A stretch of 64,000 bases of DNA, taken from positions 145,002-209,001 of the forward strand of contig JBJMGT010000030.1 in the NCBI GenBank assembly GCA_045807745.1. Reading direction: 5' to 3'. The position numbers and the translations under genes were made by a program. The stretch is from QHXQ01 sp045807745 (GTDB lineage: Bacteria > Acidobacteriota > Blastocatellia > Pyrinomonadales > Pyrinomonadaceae). Shown one piece after another: positions 58,108 through 64,000 of this stretch (the first letter of the stretch is position 1; the number at the start of each line of letters is the position of its first letter). Under the pieces are notes generated by a model that saw nothing but the letters and a program-made list of their open reading frames with translations, ran no database searches and was not told the DNA's origin.

Positions 58108-59550
58108 CTGATCAACGAACTCACAAGTTATTCAGCCACACGACTGCTCGCGCTGATGCGCGCGCACGCGGTCTCGCCGGTCGAAGCCGTCGCCGCACAA
58201 TTGCGGCGCGCGGCCGAGTTGAATCCGCAGTTGAACGCCATCGTGACGTTCGCGCCTGATGCGGTCGAGTGTGCGCGCGCGGCTGAACAGGTCATCATGC
58301 GCGGCGATGATGTGCCGCCGTTGTGTGGTCTGCCGATGACGATCAAGGACTCAATTGCCACGCGGGGCTTGCGGACGACGAGCGGGTCGCATCTGCGCGC
58401 TGATTATATGCCGGAGAGGGACGCGCCCGCAGTGGCGCGGCTGCGCGCGGCCGGTGCGATTATCATTGGCAAGACGAACGTTTGTGAGTTGGTGCTCGAC
58501 TACACGTCGGAGAATCCGCTCTTTGGCCGCACGAACAATCCGCACGATCTGGCGCGCACACCAGGTGGTTCAAGCGGCGGCGCGGCGGCGGCCATCAGCG
58601 CAGGCCTGTCAACGGCAGATGTGGGGAGCGATCTGGCCGGTTCGATCCGCATCCCCGCGCACTTCTGTGGCATCGCAGGGATGCTGCCGACGGCCGGGCG
58701 CATACCGAACGCAGGCCATTTCCCACCGCCCGAAGGCCCTTTTGCTGCACATGAGACTTTCGGCCCGATGGCGCGCATGGTGGTCGATCTCGCTCTGCTC
58801 TTCGACGTGTTGGCGGATGAGCAATCGAACATTCAGACATTAACCGACGAGCAAGCGTTAGACGAAGCTGCGCGCCTGCTGCACGGCTGCCGCGTTGCGT
58901 GGTACACGGACGATGGCGTTGCGCCAGTGACGGCGGAGACGCGGCAAGCCGTGTGGGCCGCGCAACAAGCGTTAAGCGCTGCCGGCCTCGTGCCGTCGGA
59001 GATGCAGCCGCCGGGGATCGGGCGCGCGGCTGAGTTGTGGCTGGAGTTGTTTGCGCGGGCCGTGCAAAGACAGATGTGTGCGTTACACGCGGGGCGCGAA
59101 GAACTGGCTGGCCCTGTGGCGCGTGCGAGCATCGCGCGGGGCAAGGGCGCGCCCACGCAAACAATTGACGACTACTTCAGCGCGTGGTTTGAGCGCGACC
59201 AACTGCGGGCCACGTTGCTCGCATGGATGGAGACAACGCCGCTCTTGGTCGCGCCCGTCGGGGCTGTGCCCGCTTTTGCGCACATAGCGAAACGCGTCAT
59301 CGTTAATGGGCAAGAGTTGAGCTTGTGGCGCGCGTTCAGTTATGCGCAAGCCTTCAACGTGCTGGGTCTGCCCGTTGTCACGCTGCCGGCGGGGCGCTCG
59401 CCCGAAGGTCTCCCCATCGGCGTGCAGATTGTTGGCCGCCCGCACGCCGAAAGCGAAGTGCTGGCGGCGGCCCGGATCGTCGAAGCGGCGCTTGGCGGTT
59501 GGCAGCCACCGCCCGCTTTACTTTCAACGCGCCCGGCGAATCCGTTATAG
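58108..59550 (+). CDS. Amidase-signature enzyme
   Basis: An amidase with the full catalytic triad: Lys in PMTIKDSIATRG, the cis-Ser in RTPGGSSGGAAAAISAG and the nucleophile Ser in GSDLAGSIRIPAHFCG. It hydrolyses an amide of unknown identity. The first ATG is at 58156, but the in-frame codons before it encode LINELTSYSATRLLALMRAH, which matches the normal amidase N-terminus. A CTG at 58108, 7 nt after AGAGG, is therefore the likely start (480 residues). It follows the LysR stop by 11 nt, so the two are probably one unit. Confidence 0.85.
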   Translation: MINELTSYSATRLLALMRAHAVSPVEAVAAQLRRAAELNPQLNAIVTFAPDAVECARAAEQVIMRGDDVPPLCGLPMTIKDSIATRGLRTTSGSHLRADYMPERDAPAVARLRAAGAIIIGKTNVCELVLDYTSENPLFGRTNNPHDLARTPGGSSGGAAAAISAGLSTADVGSDLAGSIRIPAHFCGIAGMLPTAGRIPNAGHFPPPEGPFAAHETFGPMARMVVDLALLFDVLADEQSNIQTLTDEQALDEAARLLHGCRVAWYTDDGVAPVTAETRQAVWAAQQALSAAGLVPSEMQPPGIGRAAELWLELFARAVQRQMCALHAGREELAGPVARASIARGKGAPTQTIDDYFSAWFERDQLRATLLAWMETTPLLVAPVGAVPAFAHIAKRVIVNGQELSLWRAFSYAQAFNVLGLPVVTLPAGRSPEGLPIGVQIVGRPHAESEVLAAARIVEAALGGWQPPPALLSTRPANPL

Positions 59551-59608
59551 TTAGCGCCGTAGCAATTTCCGGCCCGCGACCCAAGCCACAGATTCGGAGG
59601 CACAAACT

Positions 59609-60610
59609 ATGTTACCGCTCGTATTGTTCTTCTTCCTCGCTTTCTTCCTGCTCATCGTCGCGCTAAAAACGATCAAGATCGTGCCGCAGGCGACGGTCAT
59701 GTTGATCGAGCGCTTCGGCCGGTTCGACCGGATCGCGGCGAGCGGGCTGAACATCATTGTCCCGTTCTTCGACAAGCCGCGCGGCGTCTACTGGACGAAC
59801 GTGCGCCCCGGTATGAATTCGATTGACCTGCGCGAACAGTACTTAGACCTCCCGCCGCAGCCCGTCATCACGCGCGACAATGTGACGATCCATGTGGACT
59901 CGGTCGTCTACTGGCAGATCACCGATCCGGTCAAGGCCGTCTACGAGATGAATGATCTGGTCGGCGGCATCGTGCAGTTGACGATCACGGGCATGCGCGC
60001 CGTCATGGGCGACATGGACTTGGATCACACGCTCTCGCAACGCGATCAGATTAACGGGAAGCTGCGGCTCATCCTCGACGAAGCGACCGACAAGTGGGGC
60101 GTGAAGGTGACGCGCGTGGACGTGAAGAACATCAACCCGCCCGAAGATGTGCGCATCACGATGGAGAAGCAGATGACGGCTGAACGCAACCGGCGCGCGC
60201 TCGTCCTGCAAGCCGATGGTGACCGCCAAGCCGCCATCACCCGCGCGGAGGGCGAGAAGCAAGCGGCCGTCACACGCGCCGAGGGCGAAAAGGAAGCGGC
60301 GATCCTACAGGCTGACGGCGCGGCGCAAGCTCGTCTGCGCTCGGCGGCCGCCGAAGCCGAAGCGATTGCGCGCATCTCCCAAGCCATGCTCAATCACGGC
60401 AACCCGGCGCAGTATCTGATCACGAAGAGCTACATCGATAGTCTGAAAGAGATGGTGCGCGGTAACAACTCGAAGGTCATCTTCATGCCGGTCGAAACCT
60501 CGACCATGTTATCGAGCGTCGGCATGATCAAAGAGATGTTCACTGAAGCCGGCGAGCAGCGCCCGGCCCAGAGCGAGCAGCCGCCACGCCCCCGCCAACT
60601 ACCGACCTGA
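59609..60610 (+). CDS. SPFH/Band 7 family protein (stomatin-like)
   Basis: A 333-residue membrane-associated scaffold protein. One N-terminal helix (PLVLFFFLAFFLLIVALK) is followed by the SPFH domain (VPQATVMLIERFGRFDRI, PGMNSIDLREQYLDLPPQPVITRDNVTIHVD, RAVMGDMDLDHTLSQRDQIN). A long coiled-coil built from ADGDRQAAITRAEGEKQA-type repeats leads to a polar tail. Such proteins form large membrane rings and often pair with NfeD; here the NfeD gene lies at 14083. GGAGG precedes the ATG. It is the last gene before the cassette array. Confidence 0.95.
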   Translation: MLPLVLFFFLAFFLLIVALKTIKIVPQATVMLIERFGRFDRIAASGLNIIVPFFDKPRGVYWTNVRPGMNSIDLREQYLDLPPQPVITRDNVTIHVDSVVYWQITDPVKAVYEMNDLVGGIVQLTITGMRAVMGDMDLDHTLSQRDQINGKLRLILDEATDKWGVKVTRVDVKNINPPEDVRITMEKQMTAERNRRALVLQADGDRQAAITRAEGEKQAAVTRAEGEKEAAILQADGAAQARLRSAAAEAEAIARISQAMLNHGNPAQYLITKSYIDSLKEMVRGNNSKVIFMPVETSTMLSSVGMIKEMFTEAGEQRPAQSEQPPRPRQLPT

Positions 60611-60665
60611 GCTTGCCTCATGCTGGAATAGAGCGCCGCGCGGTAGTTGATCGGTTATCAGGGAG

Positions 60666-60753
60666 TTAGACCGCCACTAGCGGTAATTTGTCCCGCTAGG
60701 GTTGTTTAGACCGCTGTCGCCCTAAATGAGAATTACCGCTAGTGGCGGTCTAA
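60666..60753. repeat. Perfect 23-bp inverted repeat at the left edge of the cassette array
   Basis: 60666-60688 and 60731-60753 are perfect inverted complements with a 42-nt spacer. The right arm ends 6 nt before the inferred cassette boundary (60759/60760). It has no unpaired bases and no AAC-ending R'' box at the expected distance, so it does not look like a normal attC. It could terminate the SPFH transcript or mark the original insertion locus. Confidence 0.75.
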
Positions 60754-60759
60754 TAGTAG

Positions 60760-61426
60760 TTGTGCTGCTATCTTGAAATGTAAGGAGAAAGCATTATGCG
60801 TAATTTTATCAGATTAGTTGTGAGTTGCTTTGTACTTTGCTTTGCTAGTGCTTCTCTTGCCAAAGAATGGCGCGGCATCATTCCGTTACATTCTACACGC
60901 GCTGATGTGAAGAAGTTGCTTGGCAAGCCGCTTTTTGAGGAGGGTAAGCCAATTGATCTTTATGATGTTGACGAAGGACGCATGAACATTTTGTATGTCA
61001 TCCAACTATGTCAGCAAGGACTTCCCTCGAATTGGGGTAATTGGAATGTCCCTGTCGATACCGTAGTTGAGATAGAAATCTACCTGAATAAACAAGTGCC
61101 GTTTGCTGCCTTGAAGATTCCAGACAAAGGAAAGCTGAAGTGGTACACGGATGATGCGGGCTTCACCTATTACCATGATAAAAAGGAAGGGATTGAGTAT
61201 TCCGTAAACCGCGAAGGAATGGTCGAGTCAATTGCCTACGGGCCGACAGAAGCAGACGAGCATCTTGTCTGTAACAAGGAGGCTCCTAAAATCAAGTATT
61301 GAAAATTACTTTGCACGGCGCAGCACAACAAGTCATTCGAGCGGACTGCCCGATAGAAGGCTTCTCATCACTCTTCCTCGCGGCGCAGGTTGAATGCTGC
61401 TTGCGGGCAGCCGCTCAATTCCAGCG
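60760..61426 (+). mobile_element. Integron-type gene cassette 1
   Basis: A 667-bp unit from the T after the G of GTTGTGC (60759-60765) to the G of GTTCGGC (61426). It contains one gene and a 3' attC. On circularisation its start would join the attC so that R' becomes GTTGTGC, the exact complement of the R'' box GCACAAC (61323-61329). Confidence 0.8.
60796..61302 (+). CDS. Small exported hypothetical protein (cassette gene)
   Basis: A 168-residue protein with a clear signal peptide (FIRLVVSCFVLCFASASLAK). The mature part begins EWRGIIPLHSTRADVKKLLG and is a mixed alpha/beta domain without a known function. The EWRGIxPLHSTRxDV opening is, from memory, frequent among hypothetical proteins of Acidobacteriota, so the cassette may have captured a relative's gene. 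AAGGAG lies 8 nt before the ATG, giving the gene its own ribosome site. Its G+C content is far below that of the chromosome around it. Confidence 0.8.
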   Translation: MRNFIRLVVSCFVLCFASASLAKEWRGIIPLHSTRADVKKLLGKPLFEEGKPIDLYDVDEGRMNILYVIQLCQQGLPSNWGNWNVPVDTVVEIEIYLNKQVPFAALKIPDKGKLKWYTDDAGFTYYHDKKEGIEYSVNREGMVESIAYGPTEADEHLVCNKEAPKIKY

Positions 61427-61432
61427 TTCGGC
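61323..61432 (+). other. attC recombination site 1
   Basis: R'' GCACAAC (61323-61329), 9-nt spacer, 6-bp stem (61339-61344 with 61411-61416), an unpaired A (61345), 7-bp stem (61346-61352 with 61404-61410), a 51-nt variable loop, a 9-nt spacer and R' GTTCGGC (61426-61432). TT/AA pairs just outside the stem leave C61338 as a second unpaired base. Two unpaired bases on the same arm separated by 6 bp are the structural hallmark of attC. Cleavage is expected between 61426 and 61427. Confidence 0.85.
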
Positions 61433-61504
61433 CCCAGTTCCACCGGAGTGGATTGGCAAAATCGCGGTTGAATTCCCTATCCACCCGAGCGAAAGGTGAC
61501 TCCA

Positions 61505-63364
61505 ATGCCAGCAGATCTTGCGACCGTCGTTTTCGTCCGCCGAATCGGCTATGCCCCAGGCCCGACGATGAACCCGAGGGACCCGTTGTATGGCCTCCGA
61601 AACATCGTCGGCTCGACAGGTCACGTCGCCATCGTTGAAGGTTTCTCTGCTCCGGGCGATGGCGGCGGCGGAGTGTTCTTCTGGAGTGACGACACCGTCA
61701 CACAGGACGACGGCGGGACGGTGATCGTCCCGAACTCCGCGTGGACCATTCGAGTTGGATCGACGACGACCCCAACGACCGCGACGTACGCACCACCATC
61801 TTCGCGAAGAGGGTGCTGGAAGCGCCTCTACGACGGGCCGATCAACGTGCGGTGGTTTGGCACGCAAAGAGACGGCACAACATCGGATGACGGCGCCTTC
61901 TGGCTCGCGATCGAATCGCTGCCGAACGCCGGCGGGGCGCAGGGGCCGGCGATCTATGTTCCGCCGGGCAGGTACCATCTCCAGACGACGATCGTCATCG
62001 ACAAAGCCGTGCGTCTTTTCGGCGCGAACGGATATTTGACGAATCCAAGTTCGATTCTTTCGTTCGCCAACGATGTAACTGGCATCCACGTCCACGGCTT
62101 CACGAACCCGTCTGATATCCCTGAGCCGACCCGAGATGCCGCCGGCGCTTTCGTCCAGGATTTGTATCTCCTAGGAAGCGCACCCCGCGGTATCGGCGCA
62201 ACCCCGCGCAATCCTGGCAACTGTGGCGTCTTGATTCACGCGGCTGCCCACGTTGAGCGTTGTCTCATCCAAAACTTCAGCGGAGTCGGTGTCGCCATCT
62301 ACGGAAGCCACAACGTCTCGCCTCGAACATACGCCCTCTGCCTCATCGCCAACTGTCTGATTCAACTTTGCGACCACGGTCTGACGGTGTGGGGCGATGA
62401 CGCTGGCGCCGGGACGTTTAACTCCGTTCACTGCGTGGGTAACAGGGAATGGGGGTTTTGGGACGACGATTCGATAGGCAATACATTCTTGGCCTGCCAA
62501 GCCGAGGGCAACGCGACGAGCACGGATCCGAGAGCTGACGGAGGTTCATACAAGGCGCTCAATGCCACCGCGTTCAGCACGTTCATCGGTTGCTATGCCG
62601 AGGGCCGCGCGCTCGTCAATTCGCCGAATACGATCTACGGAGGGGCACTGGCGGGTGCCAATGCTGGAAACGCCATGTACTTCTTCAACCGGAAGATTGG
62701 AAGCGTTGGCGGCGACATTGATATCATCGACGAGATCGGCATCAACCACGATAACAATCACCCCAAGACACATTTCCTGCCGCTCACCGGTGACGGGCGC
62801 TCGGCGTTCGCCTTTCGTGCGGAAGGCGGTGATACGTGGCGGATGTTGTACCTGACCAAGGAGACCGGCTACGGGGGCTGTTGGGGATTGAGGAAGGACG
62901 GTTCAGTCAATCACCCGGCGTTCGTAGTCTTCGATGCCGAATTCTGGCGTTCGTTGACTGGCTTGATGGAGATGCCAAGGGGCTTTGTACTCGGCTTGTA
63001 TGGCGGACAGTTTTCCCCGGGGATTTGGATTAACCTGGCATACTCGAACGATGGCGGCGTGACACCGATTGTAGGAGATAGACATTCCAGGGGCGACATC
63101 TTGTTCCAGCAGGATCCGGTGATCGGCGGCAATGTCGGCTGGGTGTGCGTCGCGCCCGATAGGCCAGATAGGCCAGGGACGCCCGGTACGCCAGGGACAT
63201 GGAGAGCGTTCGGCGAAATCAAGGACTACGCCAACACCACTCCCACGCGTACCGGGACCGTGGGCCAGATCGTCTACAACTCAGCACCTGACGTCGGTCG
63301 GCCCATCGGATGGGTCTACACCGTCTCGGGCGCGTGGCGTCCGTTCGGCGCGATCACCACCTAG
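61505..63364 (+). CDS. Large beta-helix (pectate-lyase-like) protein, tailspike-like, in a cassette
   Basis: A 619-residue protein of unknown role. NVRWFGTQRDGTTSDDGAFW, YVPPGRYHLQTTIVIDKAV and FGANGYLTNPSSILSF are the entry to a right-handed parallel beta-helix of the pectate-lyase superfamily, as in polysaccharide lyases and phage tailspikes. The middle repeats short turns (CLIANCLIQLCDHGLTVWGD). The C-terminus has a Gly-Thr-Pro collagen-like bit (PGTPGTPGTW) and a Trp-rich receptor-like end. No signal peptide is visible. The ATG at 61505 has AAAGG 8 nt upstream; a GTG at 61496 is an alternative. Confidence 0.75.
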   Translation: MPADLATVVFVRRIGYAPGPTMNPRDPLYGLRNIVGSTGHVAIVEGFSAPGDGGGGVFFWSDDTVTQDDGGTVIVPNSAWTIRVGSTTTPTTATYAPPSSRRGCWKRLYDGPINVRWFGTQRDGTTSDDGAFWLAIESLPNAGGAQGPAIYVPPGRYHLQTTIVIDKAVRLFGANGYLTNPSSILSFANDVTGIHVHGFTNPSDIPEPTRDAAGAFVQDLYLLGSAPRGIGATPRNPGNCGVLIHAAAHVERCLIQNFSGVGVAIYGSHNVSPRTYALCLIANCLIQLCDHGLTVWGDDAGAGTFNSVHCVGNREWGFWDDDSIGNTFLACQAEGNATSTDPRADGGSYKALNATAFSTFIGCYAEGRALVNSPNTIYGGALAGANAGNAMYFFNRKIGSVGGDIDIIDEIGINHDNNHPKTHFLPLTGDGRSAFAFRAEGGDTWRMLYLTKETGYGGCWGLRKDGSVNHPAFVVFDAEFWRSLTGLMEMPRGFVLGLYGGQFSPGIWINLAYSNDGGVTPIVGDRHSRGDILFQQDPVIGGNVGWVCVAPDRPDRPGTPGTPGTWRAFGEIKDYANTTPTRTGTVGQIVYNSAPDVGRPIGWVYTVSGAWRPFGAITT

Positions 63365-63669
63365 CGGGCAGGTACGCCATTCCGAGGCCCCGCGTGCGCG
63401 TCGGGACAGGGCGCGGGGTGATACTCGCGCGCCGCCCATTCCCGCTGTTTCCTCACGATTGACTCGGTCGCTAGGACGAGTCGCCGAGTTGGGTGAGCTA
63501 CGCACTTACGCGCCCGCATGTTCTGCGTGCGTTTGCCCCCCCCGCAGCGGGGCCTGTCCAGACCGTGCTCCCCTGTAACGAAACTGGGGTCGGAGTCGAA
63601 TAATCGTGCACCCTTCCCAAGCGCCGCGGGGGCATAGGAAGGCCAAGCGGGAGGTTGTCCCAAGTCCGC
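63365..63669. other. Non-coding tail of cassette 2
   Basis: No open frame with family resemblance is seen. A short stem (63388-63394 with 63412-63418, CCCCGCG / CGCGGGG) just after the stop codon could help termination, but it has no T run. A run of eight C lies near 63536-63543. Confidence 0.5.
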
Positions 63670-63757
63670 GCCGAACAAAGCACTGGAGCCGACGCGCAAC
63701 AGCCTCCGCTCATTCTTCGCTCCGGCTCTTGCGCGCGGCTCAGCGCGGGCGTTAGCC
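63670..63757 (+). other. attC recombination site 2
   Basis: R'' GCCGAAC (63670-63676), 9-nt spacer, 6-bp stem (63686-63691 with 63736-63741), unpaired A (63692), 7-bp stem (63693-63699 with 63729-63735), 29-nt loop, 9-nt spacer, R' GTTAGCC (63751-63757). CT/AG pairs outside the stem leave G63685 as a second unpaired base. The geometry is identical to that of site 1. Cleavage is expected between 63751 and 63752. Confidence 0.87.
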
Positions 63758-64000
63758 GGACGGATTGGAAACCATGATGTGGCCAGTGGGATGGGAGGCA
63801 CTCGAGCAGTGGGGTGTCGACGTCGCTCGCATCGAACCGCTCGCTGGCGGAGTCGCCAACGACGTGTGGAGCGTGCGCGTCTACGGGCACCTTGCGGTCG
63901 GTCGTCTCGGTGCCAGGAGCGACGCTGATCTCGCGTGGGAGACCAAACTCCTCCAACACCTCGACCATGAAGGTCTGACCGTACCGGTGCCGATCCCGAC
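63752..64000 (+). mobile_element. Integron-type gene cassette 3 (incomplete)
   Basis: Starts TTAGCC after the second attC and carries a gene 22 nt in. It continues beyond the window. Its own attC should have R'' GGCTAAC. Confidence 0.7.
63774..64000 (+). CDS. Aminoglycoside phosphotransferase (APH)-family protein, 5' part
   Basis: The first 75 codons of a gene cut by the right edge. WEALEQWGVDVARIEPLAGGVANDVWSV is the N-terminal strand and nucleotide loop of APH/choline-kinase-like phosphotransferases. VGRLGARSDADLAWETKLLQHL holds the equivalent of the beta3 lysine region (Arg here) and the alphaC Glu. Many APH-fold proteins phosphorylate sugars, homoserine or unknown small molecules, so drug resistance must not be assumed. 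GGA lies upstream of two adjacent ATGs (63774 and 63777). Confidence 0.75.
   Translation, partial: MMWPVGWEALEQWGVDVARIEPLAGGVANDVWSVRVYGHLAVGRLGARSDADLAWETKLLQHLDHEGLTVPVPIP

Larger units (their letters stand above)
61427..63751 (+). mobile_element. Integron-type gene cassette 2
   Basis: A 2325-bp unit from TTCGGC (61427) to the G at 63751. Circularised, its start gives R' GTTCGGC, the exact complement of the R'' box GCCGAAC at 63670-63676. It is long for a cassette because of its large gene and about 300 nt of non-coding DNA before the attC. Confidence 0.82.

Noticed and set aside
60654..60765. A third attC at the left edge of the array
   Set aside because: The inverted repeat is perfect with no unpaired bases. 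The segment expected to be R'' (60654-60660) does not end in AAC and is not complementary to GTTGTGC.
61496..63364. Prophage remnant, because of the tailspike-like protein
   Set aside because: No other phage gene is nearby, and the gene is bounded by matching attC sites, so cassette cargo explains it better.
63774..64000. Antibiotic resistance gene
   Set aside because: Only 75 codons are visible and the APH fold has many non-resistance members. The sequence does not support a drug substrate.

Overview
The window is 64 kb of G+C-rich chromosomal DNA from a diderm (Gram-negative type) bacterium. The gene content fits Acidobacteriota, probably the Blastocatellia lineage. The reasons are a secreted tricorn-type protease, a WD40-like/Calx-beta/DUF4394/DUF4214 mosaic protein, a DUF4331 protein, a complete CMP-KDO supply set, and intergenic gaps filled by heptamer-repeat hairpins. 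The taxonomic call is inference; no rRNA gene is present.

Layout. 1-5.7 kb: an MFS transporter cut by the left edge, an alkaline-phosphatase-superfamily metalloenzyme and a tricorn protease. 5.7-11.4 kb (minus strand): ccsA/hemX-like, hemA, hemC, hemD and a sigma-54 response regulator, a tetrapyrrole operon. 11.5-14.6 kb: HD-domain protein, small membrane protein, proline dehydrogenase, zinc-ribbon membrane protein and NfeD. 14.7-19 kb: two secreted proteins. 19.4-23.1 kb: TPR lipoprotein and a double nickel/cobalt-transporter fusion. 23.1-24.7 kb: a lower-G+C gene with its own promoter, encoding a TIR-like plus GAF-like protein (possible defence effector). 24.7-27.9 kb: PP2C phosphatase and a two-gene transsulfuration pair. 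28.4-30.4 kb: two overlapping secreted lipoprotein genes, the first caspase-like. 30.5-39 kb: kdsB, pyrG, a Ser/Thr kinase, kdsA, a degenerate M1-peptidase/TPR protein and kdsC. 39-40.2 kb: phenylalanine hydroxylase behind a Tyr-codon leader peptide and an intrinsic terminator. 40.2-49.3 kb: gamma-glutamyltransferase, UBP zinc finger, LysR, amino-sugar kinase and murQ, Smr, Crp, mdh, and a kinase/receiver hybrid without its phosphoacceptor histidine. 49.6-52.9 kb: a large glycosidase and two small paired genes. 53-57 kb: a succinate dehydrogenase operon carrying a retropepsin-like gene. 57.2-60.6 kb: LysR, amidase and an SPFH protein.

The most notable region is 60.76-64.0 kb, an array of integron-type gene cassettes without an integrase in the window. 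Two attC sites (61323-61432 and 63670-63757) share the same geometry: a 6-bp stem, an unpaired A and a 7-bp stem, with a second unpaired base and 9-nt spacers to the R boxes. When either complete cassette is closed into a circle in silico, its R'' and R' boxes become perfect complements (GCACAAC/GTTGTGC and GCCGAAC/GTTCGGC). The cassettes carry a small secreted protein, a 620-residue beta-helix protein and the start of an aminoglycoside-phosphotransferase-like protein.

Two further regulatory observations stand out. The first is the Tyr-rich leader (6 Tyr in 10 codons) before phhA, with a 13-nt segment perfectly complementary to the loop region of its terminator. The second is a family of eight hairpins built from tandem heptamers, each with its own heptamer sequence, placed a few nucleotides upstream of start codons that lack a Shine-Dalgarno sequence.
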